Notes: a model not told the origin generated them from the letters alone. A stretch of 64,000 nt of DNA from JAUIET01 sp964352475 (GCA_964352475.1 CAYGSL010000015.1:1-64000), one strand, 5' to 3'. Numbered from the stretch's first letter, positions 51,697-60,662 are shown. Numbers and translations are program-made.

Positions 51697-53142
51697 TCAA
51701 TAGGGTCGGCAATAATTGGTTTTCACAATAGTATAAAACTCTTTCGCGTACTGGCCTTGCTCACGTGGACCATAGCTTGAGGCCTTACGACCACCAAACG
51801 GTACATGGTAGTCGGTACCTGCGGTTGGCAGGTTAACCATCACACAGCCAGACTTGGAATGACGTTTAAAGTGACCGGCTCGATCAAGTGAGTTGGTAAT
51901 GATGCCTGAGGTTAAACCAAACTCTGTATCATTCGACACCTGCAAGGCCTCATCATAGTCTTTGACTTTGATCACGCTGGCAATTGGCCCGAAGACTTCC
52001 TCGCGATTGATCTGCATGTCATTGCTGGTGTTAACAAATAAAGTAGGCGGCAAGTAGTAACCCTCTGTTTCCAGGGTTAGCTGCTCGCCACCCTGTGCCA
52101 GTTCAGCACCTTCTGCGAGAGCAATATCAATGTACTTGAGATTTTGCTGCATCTGCCTTGAATCAACCACCGGACCCATTTGAACGCCCTCGCCCAGCGC
52201 ATTGCCTACCACCATTGCTTGCATGGCTTCTTTCATTCGGCTTACGAATTCGTCGTGTACACCTTCTTCAACAATGAGCCGGGATGAGGCGGTACATTTT
52301 TGCCCAGTGCCTGAAAACGCGCCAGCCATGGCGCATTGCACAGCAATATCCATATCAGCATCGTTTAGAACGACAAGCGCGTTCTTACTGCCCATCTCAA
52401 GCTGAACCCGCGCCATGTTTTTAATGGCTTGCTCTGCGATGTGCCGCCCAACGGGAACTGAACCTGTGAAGCTGATGGCTTGTACATCGGGTGCACTGCA
52501 CAGCGCTTCGCCCACATCACGACCTGAACCCATCACTAAATTAAACACACCGGCAGGCAGGCCACTTCGGCTGATGATATCGGCCAGTAGCCAGGCACTG
52601 GCCGGCACAAGTTCCGCCGGTTTCAATACCACGCTGTTACCGAAGGCCAGCGCGGGTGCCACTTTCCAGGCCGCAACCGCCATTGGGAAATTCCATGGTG
52701 TGACTATGCCAACAACGCCGAGTGCTTCGCGGTGAACTTCAACATCAATTCCCGGCCGAACAGAGGGGGTTATTTCGCCCATCTGGCGCAACACTTCAGC
52801 ACCGTAGTACTGAAAAAACTGACCAGAGCGCGCTACTTCGCCCACGCCTTCAGCCAGCGTCTTACCTTCTTCCCGCGCTAACACACGACCTATTTCGCCG
52901 CTTCTTTCGATCAGCTCTGCACCAATGCGATCAAGAATGGCTTTTCGCTCTTCCAACGCAGACTGCGACCAGCCCTCGAAAGCGGCGGTTGCTGCTGCAA
53001 TTGCAGCCTCGCAATCTTGCACGCTCGCTTTCGCATAACGGCCAACCACGTCACTGGTGTCAGACGGATTGATATTCTCAATGACTGCGTTACTGCCCAA
53101 CCATTCGCCATCGATGTAATTGCCGTGAATGTCGTCGCTCAT
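51697..53142 (-). CDS. NAD(P)-dependent aldehyde dehydrogenase
   Basis: The enzyme oxidises an aldehyde to its acid. All catalytic residues are present: N151 in TPWNFP, the general base E249 in QLEMGSKN and the nucleophile C283 in GTGQKCTASSR. The protein is 481 residues. The sequence is closest in feel to the alpha-ketoglutaric semialdehyde / aldehyde dehydrogenase group (PSV..GIDVEVHREALGVVG). In this island betaine aldehyde or another amine-derived aldehyde is a possible substrate, but nothing in the sequence proves it. It is 9 bases before the dipeptidase gene. Confidence 0.85.
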   Translation of the reverse strand: MSDDIHGNYIDGEWLGSNAVIENINPSDTSDVVGRYAKASVQDCEAAIAAATAAFEGWSQSALEERKAILDRIGAELIERSGEIGRVLAREEGKTLAEGVGEVARSGQFFQYYGAEVLRQMGEITPSVRPGIDVEVHREALGVVGIVTPWNFPMAVAAWKVAPALAFGNSVVLKPAELVPASAWLLADIISRSGLPAGVFNLVMGSGRDVGEALCSAPDVQAISFTGSVPVGRHIAEQAIKNMARVQLEMGSKNALVVLNDADMDIAVQCAMAGAFSGTGQKCTASSRLIVEEGVHDEFVSRMKEAMQAMVVGNALGEGVQMGPVVDSRQMQQNLKYIDIALAEGAELAQGGEQLTLETEGYYLPPTLFVNTSNDMQINREEVFGPIASVIKVKDYDEALQVSNDTEFGLTSGIITNSLDRAGHFKRHSKSGCVMVNLPTAGTDYHVPFGGRKASSYGPREQGQYAKEFYTIVKTNYCRPY

Positions 53143-53173
53143 AGTTTCTCTCTTTTGGGGGTTCAGTCAGAAG

Positions 53174-53611
53174 TTAATCAGGTAATGGGATATTGTGTTG
53201 GCCGTCTGGCGAACAACTTGGTACGCCGTTCGCGTTATCAGGCAGCTCATAATAGCTGGCTGCCTCTTTGGTAAAGATGTGCGCTGCAATGGTCAGTCCA
53301 GTTGCGTCATCCAGGCTACCAGCGGCGATGCTAATTCGGTCGCCATCCAATTCTTCAAAAATCAAACTGGAGCCACAGCGCTGGCAAAAACCTCTTCGAT
53401 AACCCTCCACCGCGCCAAACCAGGCCAGGCCGTCATCGCAATCAAAAGTAAATCGATCGCGCCGAACGGCAGTTGCTGCTACAAAGTGCCCACTGGTACG
53501 CCTGCACTGCTCACAATGGCAGGCAATCACAGATCGAAGCGCGCCTTGAGCTTGATAGCGAACCGAGCCGCAAGCGCAGCCACCATAATGTTGCTCGCCA
53601 TTCGCTTCCAT
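53174..53611 (-). CDS. GFA (glutathione-dependent formaldehyde-activating-like) protein
   Basis: The GFA fold binds zinc through three cysteine pairs. All are visible: GGCACGSV, CHCEQCRR and FCQRCGSS. The characterised founding member speeds the addition of formaldehyde to glutathione, though most family members are of unknown function. Beside demethylating genes a formaldehyde-handling role is reasonable inference. Length is 145 residues from ATG 53611, two bases after the sdaA stop; a GTG at 53620 overlapping that stop is an alternative start. Confidence 0.8.
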   Translation of the reverse strand: MEANGEQHYGGCACGSVRYQAQGALRSVIACHCEQCRRTSGHFVAATAVRRDRFTFDCDDGLAWFGAVEGYRRGFCQRCGSSLIFEELDGDRISIAAGSLDDATGLTIAAHIFTKEAASYYELPDNANGVPSCSPDGQHNIPLPD

Positions 53612-53613
53612 TG

Positions 53614-54984
53614 TCAGCACTCGATCACGTTCACTGCCAAACCGCCGCGAGATGTTTCTTTGTATTTCTCCATCATATCCGCACCCGTCTCCCGCATGGT
53701 CTTTATCACATCATCCAGTGATACATAATGACTGCCGTCGCCGCGCAAGGCCATTTGCGCCGCGTTTATGGCTTTAGTTGCCGCAATGGCATTGCGCTCA
53801 ATGCAAGGTATTTGAACCAGGCCGCCAATCGGATCACAGGTCAGCCCCAGGTTATGCTCCAGACCAATTTCTGCCGCATTTTCTACCTGTGCAGGCGTGC
53901 CACCCAGCACCTCAGCCAAACCCGCGGCAGCCATGGCACAGGCACTGCCGACTTCGCCCTGGCAACCCACTTCGGCACCGGATATAGAGGCATTTTTCTT
54001 ACACAACATGCCGATAGCCGCAGCGGCCAATAGAAAGCCGCGCACATCTTCTGGTTGGGGGTTATCACTGAAACGAACATAAAAACGCAATACAGCTGGT
54101 ACAATGCCAGCAGCACCATTGGTAGGTGCGGTAACCACTCGGCCACCGGCGGCGTTTTCTTCATTCACTGCCAGTGCGTAAAGATTTACCCAATCCATCG
54201 CATTCAGCGTTGAGCTGATCAGATTATCAGTGCTTGTTTCCAGTGAGCGATACAAACCTTCTGCACGACGTGGTACGTTCAGCCCACCCGGCAATCGACC
54301 TTTTTGACGGAGCCCACGCTCTACGCAGGCGTCCATCGCTTGCCAGATGTTTGCCAGGCCATCTTTCACCTCAGCTTCACTCCGCCAGGCCATTTCATTC
54401 TCAAGTATTAACTGACTGACCGAGAGGTTTTTCTTTTCACAATGCTCCAGTAGTTTCGCCGCACTGTCAAAAGGGTGTGGAGGTTCCGCGCGCTCGGTAT
54501 CCAGAGCATGGTTTTTGTGCGCATCCTCAACAACAAAACCACCACCCACCGAGTAATAGGTATTCTCATACACACTGACACCACCACCAATAGCCACCAA
54601 GGTCATGGCATTGGGGTGAAACGGCAGGGATTCTTCACTGAACAACATGTCTTGCGCAAGATTGAACGCAACGCTGTGCTCGCTGGCCAACTGCAAGCTA
54701 CCTTCGGACGCGACTACATCCAGCAAATTGCTCAGCATGTCCGGTTCTACTTCGTGTGGCTCAAATCCCATCAAACCGGCAAGGCAGGCGCGATCCGTAC
54801 CATGTCCTTTGCCGGTAGCGCTCAAAGAACCAAACAGCGTCACCTGCACTCTGTCGACTGTTTCCAGAGCGCATTGCTGCTGTAGCTGCCTGATAAATAG
54901 AGCGGCGGCCTTCATTGGCCCCATCGTGTGCGAGCTTGAAGGTCCAACACCAATTTTGAAAAGGTCGAATACACTTATATCCAT
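53614..54984 (-). CDS. sdaA: L-serine ammonia-lyase, iron-sulfur type
   Basis: The single-chain bacterial enzyme deaminates L-serine to pyruvate with an oxygen-labile [4Fe-4S] cluster. The N-terminal FKIGVGPSSSHTMGPMKAA and the cluster cysteines C338, C351 and one in GLTCDPIGG are present. Length is 456 residues. In a betaine-to-glycine pathway, glycine plus methylene-tetrahydrofolate gives serine, and this enzyme sends it to pyruvate; its place here supports that flow. It lies between the corrinoid group and the GFA gene. Confidence 0.93.
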   Translation of the reverse strand: MDISVFDLFKIGVGPSSSHTMGPMKAAALFIRQLQQQCALETVDRVQVTLFGSLSATGKGHGTDRACLAGLMGFEPHEVEPDMLSNLLDVVASEGSLQLASEHSVAFNLAQDMLFSEESLPFHPNAMTLVAIGGGVSVYENTYYSVGGGFVVEDAHKNHALDTERAEPPHPFDSAAKLLEHCEKKNLSVSQLILENEMAWRSEAEVKDGLANIWQAMDACVERGLRQKGRLPGGLNVPRRAEGLYRSLETSTDNLISSTLNAMDWVNLYALAVNEENAAGGRVVTAPTNGAAGIVPAVLRFYVRFSDNPQPEDVRGFLLAAAAIGMLCKKNASISGAEVGCQGEVGSACAMAAAGLAEVLGGTPAQVENAAEIGLEHNLGLTCDPIGGLVQIPCIERNAIAATKAINAAQMALRGDGSHYVSLDDVIKTMRETGADMMEKYKETSRGGLAVNVIEC

Positions 54985-55056
54985 ATTGAAGCTCCACCCA
55001 ATAAAGGGCCGGGTAACATAGTCGAGTTCTGAAACCGAAAGTGGTGGCGCTAATAG

Positions 55057-57084
55057 CTAACGTTTGCGGCGACGTCGCCTGCGCCCAGAGTCATCTGCAG
55101 ACGGCGCGCCCTCTTTTGGTTCTGGTTTTGGAACAACAAAAAACAGGTTAGGGAACTCGTCGGTTTTGTTGGGAAATGCCATCGCATCAACAAAATATTC
55201 CTGAAACTTCGGCTCTACCGCCGTTTCAATTTTTTCTATGCGCCGCACTTCCTGCTCGATTATTTCTCGGGAGCTTGTGTTCAACAGCGCAATACGTGCA
55301 CCTGTGCCAGCTGCATTGCCAGCAGACGACACGTTTTCCAATGCACAATCCGGGATAAGCCCCAAAACCATCGCGTGTTTCACATCAATATGGCTGCCAA
55401 ATGCCCCGGCCAGGCGAATTCGATCAACCGTTGTGGTGCCCATCTTGTCCATAAGCAACTTTACGCCAGCATACAGAGCTGCCTTTGCCAGCTGGATTTG
55501 GCGCACGTCATTTTGTGTAACACTGATAAAAGACTGCCCATCATGAAGTACGTAAGCAAAGGTGCGATCATGCGAAACAATGCGGTCGCTGGTTTCAGCG
55601 AGGCTACCATCAATAACGCCGTCTTCAGTGATGATTCCAGCCAGAAACATCTCGGCCACTACCTCAACAATTCCTGAACCACAAATGCCGGTCACACCCA
55701 ATGATTTCGCTTGCTCTGGAAAATCAGGGTCGTTGGACCATAAATCACACCCAATCACTTTAAACCTGGGCTCTTTTGTTTCAGGGTCTATTCGCACCCG
55801 TTCGATTGCACCCATGGCAGCACGTTGCCCGCAACTGATCTGTGCGCCTTCAAACGCCGGCCCTGTTGGACTGGAACAGGCGAGCATTCTAGTGTTATTT
55901 CCCAGAACAATTTCAGCGTTAGTACCAACATCAACGACCAGGCTGATTTCGTGTAAATCCTGCGGCGCCTCGGCCAGAATCACGCCTGCGGTGTCTGCAC
56001 CAACGTGCCCAGCAATACACGGCAGCACATAAACACGACCGCCAGCATTAATAGATAACCCCAACTCGGATGCCCAGGTGCTAACCGACTCGTCGGTTGC
56101 CAGTGCAAACGGTGCACCGCCCAGCTCAATCGGATTAATACCGAGCAAGATATGATGCATAACAGGGTTGGCAACCAGGCACACTTCCAGCACGTCTTCA
56201 ACAGTGACTTCGGCCTTGGCGCTTACATCAACCAAGAGCTCATTTAACGCTGCTCGAATAGCCTGGGTCATCTCACCGGCACCTTCCGGGTGCATCATGA
56301 TGTAGGACACCCTGCTCATCAGATCCTCACCGAAGCGGATCTGCGGATTCATCAAGCTGCTACTGGCCAATACCTCACCGGTTCTCAAACTGCATAAATG
56401 CGCGGCTACTGTAGTAGAACCAACATCTATGGCGACACCATACGCAACCTGATGCAAGCCAGGCCAAACGGCTATGATTCGACCAGGCTGCTGGGGCTCG
56501 GTAAAAACTGCCACTGTTACGAACCAGTTGCCTTCACGCAGCGTGGATTGCAAACTGCTTAACAACATTGCATCACAATGCAAATCCTGCAACTCCCACT
56601 CGGCCGACAGCGCTTCTTTTAAGCGCTGCAGATCTCCACTTGGATTATGCATATCCGCTTCGGCTACCTGTACGGAATAAAGATGCACGCTGGGTTCCAT
56701 GATGATGGCCCGCTGCTCCGCGTCTTTACGCACCAGTTGCCTGTGAACCTGGCTCTCCGGTGGTACATCAATAACCACATCACCACGTAACAAGGCATGG
56801 CAACCTAGCCTTCGACCAGGCAGCAGTTCTTTTCTGCGGGTGCTGTAATTTCTTTCTGTATCAGAAAAAGGCGATAAGCTTTCAACTCTGGATTCAATAT
56901 TGTGTTTTGAAAAAGACCCTTCGGCGCACAATACCTGGCAGCGCCCGCACAGACCACGGCCACCACAAACGGAATCAATATCAACACCCAGGGACTGCGC
57001 CGCTTCCAGAATAGGTGTTCCACTGGGAAACATTCCGCGCCGACCGGAGGGGGTGAAAACTACTTTGAATTCTTCAATGCTCAC
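55057..57084 (-). CDS. RamA-like reductive activator of corrinoid proteins ([2Fe-2S] plus ASKHA/DUF4445)
   Basis: These proteins use ATP and low-potential electrons to return an oxidised Co(II) corrinoid to active Co(I). An N-terminal ferredoxin domain has C40, C46, C49 and C95, the plant-type [2Fe-2S] pattern. The ASKHA ATPase part has AIDVGSTTVAAHL near residue 215 and LVVDVGTNAEIVLG later. The C-terminus is strikingly basic, ending RRRRRRKR. The start is GTG at 57084. It is separated from the preceding methyltransferase gene by 192 bases that hold repeat R5. It should serve the corrinoid protein encoded at 60663-61382. Confidence 0.88.
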   Translation of the reverse strand: MSIEEFKVVFTPSGRRGMFPSGTPILEAAQSLGVDIDSVCGGRGLCGRCQVLCAEGSFSKHNIESRVESLSPFSDTERNYSTRRKELLPGRRLGCHALLRGDVVIDVPPESQVHRQLVRKDAEQRAIIMEPSVHLYSVQVAEADMHNPSGDLQRLKEALSAEWELQDLHCDAMLLSSLQSTLREGNWFVTVAVFTEPQQPGRIIAVWPGLHQVAYGVAIDVGSTTVAAHLCSLRTGEVLASSSLMNPQIRFGEDLMSRVSYIMMHPEGAGEMTQAIRAALNELLVDVSAKAEVTVEDVLEVCLVANPVMHHILLGINPIELGGAPFALATDESVSTWASELGLSINAGGRVYVLPCIAGHVGADTAGVILAEAPQDLHEISLVVDVGTNAEIVLGNNTRMLACSSPTGPAFEGAQISCGQRAAMGAIERVRIDPETKEPRFKVIGCDLWSNDPDFPEQAKSLGVTGICGSGIVEVVAEMFLAGIITEDGVIDGSLAETSDRIVSHDRTFAYVLHDGQSFISVTQNDVRQIQLAKAALYAGVKLLMDKMGTTTVDRIRLAGAFGSHIDVKHAMVLGLIPDCALENVSSAGNAAGTGARIALLNTSSREIIEQEVRRIEKIETAVEPKFQEYFVDAMAFPNKTDEFPNLFFVVPKPEPKEGAPSADDSGRRRRRRKR

Positions 57085-57118
57085 AAATGCATACCTATCG
57101 TATTAAATCTGCGATGTA

Positions 57119-57266
57119 GCTCGGCGAGTATTATGCATGTGTTTTGTAGCGAAGACCCAAAACACTCGCTGCGCTCGCGGGGCCAGCCTTTGCGCCAGGG
57201 ACGGACGCGGGATGGGCCAGGGATGGCCCACTGAGCGGAGAAACACATGCATAATGCTCGTTGAGC
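57119..57266 (+). repeat. R5: composite core (modules A and B) in a 26-bp inverted repeat inside the corrinoid operon
   Basis: The arms at 57119-57144 and 57241-57266 pair at 26 positions, 23 Watson-Crick and 3 G-T, all G-T on the plus strand; one further T-G pair follows inside. The inside holds module A (57154-57186) and module B (57192-57236). Module B reads AGGGAC on the plus strand and contains the TGGGCC-AGGGAT-GGCCCA hairpin. It is identical over 45 bases to the core of R6. The element starts 10 bases after the methyltransferase stop, in transcription order, and sits before the activator gene. Confidence 0.88.
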
Positions 57267-57276
57267 GGCCAATTCA

Positions 57277-58182
57277 CTACGCTCTTCTACGCCGACGCCC
57301 ACCTCTACCACCACGAGCCCCTTCCGCCCCTTCAGCCGCCGGTTCTCTATACGCCTTAATCCAATTCGCACAATCAGGGTCGTGCCCCATCATCACGTCC
57401 GCACCACGTACAGCTTGCATTACTTCCGGATGAAGAGGGCTGGTGATCGCCGAAGTCATTCCTGAACCAATCGCCATGGTAAGGAACGCACTGTTAATAC
57501 CGTTGCGGTTGGGCAAGCCAAAGCTTACGTTTGATGCGCCACAAGTGGTATTCACTTTTAATTCGTTACGCAGACGCTTAACGATGTCCATTACCTGTAG
57601 GCCTGCGGTGTTGATAGCGCCGATTGGCATGACCAAGGGGTCAACCACTACATCTTCGTGCGATATGCCGTAATCCGCCGCCCGCTCTACAATTTTCTTC
57701 GCAACTTTGAAACGCTCATTGGGGTCTTCGGAGATTCCAGTTTCATCATTGGATATTGCCACCACTGCTGCACCGTACTTTGCAACCAGGGGCAATACAC
57801 GCTCCAGCACTTCGTCTTCGCCGGTGACGGAATTAACCAGAGCCTTGCCCTGGTAAACGGCAAGACCCGCCTCCAAAGCTTCAATAATCGAAGAGTCAAT
57901 GGATATGGGCACATCAGTGATGGACTGAACCAATTGGATGGCTTTGGCGAGTATCGCTGGCTCGTCGGCCAGTGGAATGCCAGCGTTCACGTCCAGCATT
58001 TGTGCTCCCGCTGCCACTTGCGCGAGTGCATCGGCTTCTACGCGACTAAAGTCACCATTTTTCATTTCTTCGGCCAGAATTTTTCGGCCGGTTGGGTTAA
58101 TGCGCTCGCCGATGATGACAAAAGGTTCGTCGAATCCGATGCGAACTTCTTTTGTGGCTGAGCTAATGATGGTTGTAGTCAT
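57277..58182 (-). CDS. methyl-tetrahydrofolate:corrinoid methyltransferase (DHPS-like)
   Basis: The TIM-barrel pterin-binding fold resembles AcsE/MtgA and moves a methyl group between a corrinoid protein and tetrahydrofolate. The pterin site motifs are FVIIGERINPTGRK, MLDVNAG, ISIDSSIIEALEAGL and VDPLVMPIGA. Length is 301 residues, normal apart from the C-terminus, which ends in a glycine-arginine tract (GGRGGRRRRRA). The start overlaps the metF stop by 4 bases. With MttB as the first methyltransferase, this would be the second, giving methyl-tetrahydrofolate. Confidence 0.87.
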   Translation of the reverse strand: MTTTIISSATKEVRIGFDEPFVIIGERINPTGRKILAEEMKNGDFSRVEADALAQVAAGAQMLDVNAGIPLADEPAILAKAIQLVQSITDVPISIDSSIIEALEAGLAVYQGKALVNSVTGEDEVLERVLPLVAKYGAAVVAISNDETGISEDPNERFKVAKKIVERAADYGISHEDVVVDPLVMPIGAINTAGLQVMDIVKRLRNELKVNTTCGASNVSFGLPNRNGINSAFLTMAIGSGMTSAITSPLHPEVMQAVRGADVMMGHDPDCANWIKAYREPAAEGAEGARGGRGGRRRRRA

Positions 58183-59213
58183 GATGCGACTTCCTGGGGT
58201 GGATAGATTGATGATTTGTATTCTTGATGAATACCAGGGTGCCAGGGTTTTCGACCTTCCAGCACTCCGGTTTTTTCAACAATTTCTGCAACTCGGTGTT
58301 CCTGGCGGTAAGCCATGATGTGTACACCGCTAATGCCCTCAATTTCCTTGAGTTCGTTGACCATATCTATGGCCACGTTAACGCCTTCCTGGGCTTGATT
58401 CTCGGCACCGGCCAAGCGCTTGATAACGCTGTCTGGAATATGCACACCGGCTACGTTTTTGCGAATCCACTCAGCAGACTTGGCCGATGCCAGCGGGCCA
58501 ACGCCTGGCAAGATAAAAACTTTTTCGTGCAGGCCTAAATCACGAACGCGGCTCATGTATTGCTTGAGCATGTCGATGTCGAAGCAGTATTGGGTTTGCA
58601 CAAACTGCGCACCGGCCTCAATTTTTTTCTGCAGGCGAATCGGGCGGAAATCAAAAGGTGGCGCGAAGGGGTTGGCCGCAGCCCCTAGAAACACTTGCGG
58701 TGGTGCAGTTAACTTTCGACCACTTAAAAACCTGGACTCGTCTCGCATTCCTTTAATCATTTGCAATGAGGTCATGCAATCCATATCGAACACGGGCTTT
58801 GCGTCGGGATGGTCACCACACTGAACACCGTCGCCGGTCAGACACAGTATGTTTGATACACCCATTGCGGACGCACCCAATACATCACCTTGCATAGCAA
58901 TTCGGTTTTTGTCACGGCAAGATATCTGCATCACCATTGAATAACCGCAGCGGGTCAGCAACGAGCACATGCCCACACTGGACATATGGCAGTTCGCGCC
59001 AGAGCCGTCGGTGGCGTTGATCGCATCGACGTAGCCATCAAACACGGCAGCACGCTGGTACACTTCGTGCGGGTCAGCGGAATCAGGTGGGGCTATCTCA
59101 GCGGTAACTGCAAATGCACCCGCTCTGAGTACGCGCTCAAAACGACCCGGCGAAACATGCCCCGGAAGTATCGGTAAGTTTTCACCGGGATCCGGTTCGT
59201 CTTCAAATAGCAT
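58179..59213 (-). CDS. metF: methylenetetrahydrofolate reductase
   Basis: The enzyme links methyl- and methylene-tetrahydrofolate; in this setting it probably runs in the oxidative direction. The FAD/folate barrel is visible from FAVTAEIAPPDS (near residue 33) through ILCLTGDG, GAAANPFAPPFDFRPIRLQKK, FVQTQYCFD and LPGVGPLAS. A longer frame reaches 59291, but ATG at 59213 gives a normal 344-residue protein, has a GAG site 8 bases upstream, and overlaps the previous stop by 11 bases. It is encoded right after a MetV-type protein, which suggests a two-subunit enzyme as in acetogens. Confidence 0.88.
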   Translation of the reverse strand: MLFEDEPDPGENLPILPGHVSPGRFERVLRAGAFAVTAEIAPPDSADPHEVYQRAAVFDGYVDAINATDGSGANCHMSSVGMCSLLTRCGYSMVMQISCRDKNRIAMQGDVLGASAMGVSNILCLTGDGVQCGDHPDAKPVFDMDCMTSLQMIKGMRDESRFLSGRKLTAPPQVFLGAAANPFAPPFDFRPIRLQKKIEAGAQFVQTQYCFDIDMLKQYMSRVRDLGLHEKVFILPGVGPLASAKSAEWIRKNVAGVHIPDSVIKRLAGAENQAQEGVNVAIDMVNELKEIEGISGVHIMAYRQEHRVAEIVEKTGVLEGRKPWHPGIHQEYKSSIYPPQEVAS

Positions 59214-59679
59214 TACTGTTACTCGCGTTGATCGCCAGCTTTTCGCGGATAACACGCAGCCAGGCTGATGTGCCACGCCTGCGATTATCAAGCGGTGCTT
59301 GTATGATTTGAATGCGCTGTACGCCGTTACGCATATTTTGGCTGCCCTGCCATGCCGTTACCCAAACACATTTCATGTCAGGGTCAACCTCGCAATTGCC
59401 GTTGGCACGCACGCCTCCACAAGGACCGTTGCGCAGCGATTTCGGGCAATTCATGGGGCATGCCATACCCGTATCGCTGAGCGTACACTGACCGCAGGAT
59501 TGCGAATCAAACAACAAGCCCTTGCTGAATTTTTCAACGCCAAGTAAAGCGGCGTCTACTTTCGCGTAACCAATGCGCTTCCACAGTGGATCCATTTTTA
59601 ACAACAAGACTTCCACCGCGTGGTAAACAGCATGCATGGCGCCGGCGTGTCGTACTGACCATAATCTAACTTTGTACAT
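59203..59679 (-). CDS. MetV-type cysteine-rich protein (MTHFR C-terminal domain family)
   Basis: This 158-residue protein matches the family found as a partner of MetF in anaerobes. Seven cysteines stand at 62, 65, 74, 78, 87, 96 and 104, in the pattern CGQC, ACPMNCPKSLRNGPCGG, CEV and KCVW. They could hold zinc or a low-potential iron-sulfur cluster that supplies electrons to or accepts them from MetF. The start overlaps the previous stop (TGATG) and the end overlaps metF by 11 bases, so the pair is coupled. Confidence 0.85.
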   Translation of the reverse strand: MYKVRLWSVRHAGAMHAVYHAVEVLLLKMDPLWKRIGYAKVDAALLGVEKFSKGLLFDSQSCGQCTLSDTGMACPMNCPKSLRNGPCGGVRANGNCEVDPDMKCVWVTAWQGSQNMRNGVQRIQIIQAPLDNRRRGTSAWLRVIREKLAINASNSNAI

Positions 59680-59990
59680 CAGCTTTCTTCAACGCTCTCA
59701 AACCCTTTATTGCGGATCAGCTGATCCAGCCGCTCATTGCTGTAGTCTAGCTCCAACAGTGCAGCATCTTGATCAGCTAATGACTGCATGTCGGTGTCGG
59801 CCTCAACGTCTTCGTAGTCCCTGCGCCAGTCCGCCATATAGGCGTCACTACTGCCACGACCAGCGCGCATAGCCGCTCTGTCGATAGCGGCCTGAAAGCG
59901 CTCGCTGAGCATAACCTTGCCGCGCTTGCGGCCTTGCTTAACCATCACCTGCGACGGAATGTCGCGCCAATAGATGCGAATTTTCTGCAT
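59679..59990 (-). CDS. small protein of the 'Virulence_fact' family (pfam13769-like)
   Basis: The 103-residue protein begins IRIYWRDIPSQVMVKQGRKRGK and contains RFQAAIDRAAMRAGRGSSDAYMADWRR, the pattern of a family misleadingly called virulence factor. No function is known. As I recall it is often found with MttB and corrinoid genes in proteobacteria, which suggests an accessory role in corrinoid methyl transfer. It is charged, without a membrane segment, and overlaps the MetV-type gene by one base. Confidence 0.75.
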   Translation of the reverse strand: MQKIRIYWRDIPSQVMVKQGRKRGKVMLSERFQAAIDRAAMRAGRGSSDAYMADWRRDYEDVEADTDMQSLADQDAALLELDYSNERLDQLIRNKGFESVEES

Positions 59991-60011
59991 ATTGATCTCG
60001 GAATAACTTGG

Positions 60012-60635
60012 CTATTGCACTCTGGCAATAAGCTCTGGCGCCAGCGACGTCTCCAGGTCGCCGTAACCAGTGTGGATCTGCTCGAACTCCAGTTCGAGAT
60101 ACTGTGCGGCCTGTTTGGCCTTTTCTACCAACTCGGGTGCCTCGCGTTGCGACAAATACACAACACGTCGGTAGTTGCTAAACATCATCTCGCGAAGTTC
60201 CGGGTGCTTGTCCAGCTTGAAGCCGCTAATGATGATGCGCTCAAAATTCTGCGCAAGATAATCAGTGAGGTATAGGGTACCCAGCTCTTGCTCAGCAATT
60301 TCGTTGAAGGTTTCCTCACCAGCAAAGAACGAGTAACAGTGCGCGCCGGGAAGACGATCTATGCCCTCTTCTTCACACAAGCGATCAATATGACCGCCCG
60401 TACCGCAATCGCCATAGCCTATATAGATCCGACTGTACTTACCGCGCGTTTTATCGATTTTGTCGCGCAGCTTACCCACGATTAAATCAGGGGTATTGTG
60501 CAACTCTGCGGGCAGGCAGGTCAGCTCTATGTGATTCCAGCTATTCAGCTTTTTGATTTGCTGAATTTCATGCGCCAAGGCGCCGCAGGCTATAATAAGC
60601 ACCTGCGCAGTGTTTGCATTTGCCATGTTAGGCAT
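60012..60635 (-). CDS. DUF1638 protein of the corrinoid cluster
   Basis: The 207-residue protein matches DUF1638, seen in VLIIACGALAHEIQQI, ELTCLPAELHNTPDLIV, IYIGYGDCGTGGHID and RLPGAHCYSFFAG. The cysteine and histidine residues in ACGALAHE, GDCGTGG and GAHCYSF could bind a metal or corrinoid. The family co-occurs with methylamine methyltransferases, and its function is unproven. Two starts are possible, 60635 and 60626. It is 27 bases after the corrinoid protein gene and 21 before the next. Confidence 0.8.
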   Translation of the reverse strand: MPNMANANTAQVLIIACGALAHEIQQIKKLNSWNHIELTCLPAELHNTPDLIVGKLRDKIDKTRGKYSRIYIGYGDCGTGGHIDRLCEEEGIDRLPGAHCYSFFAGEETFNEIAEQELGTLYLTDYLAQNFERIIISGFKLDKHPELREMMFSNYRRVVYLSQREAPELVEKAKQAAQYLELEFEQIHTGYGDLETSLAPELIARVQ

Positions 60636-60662
60636 CGCGCCGGTACTCGTCGCCTAATGTCG

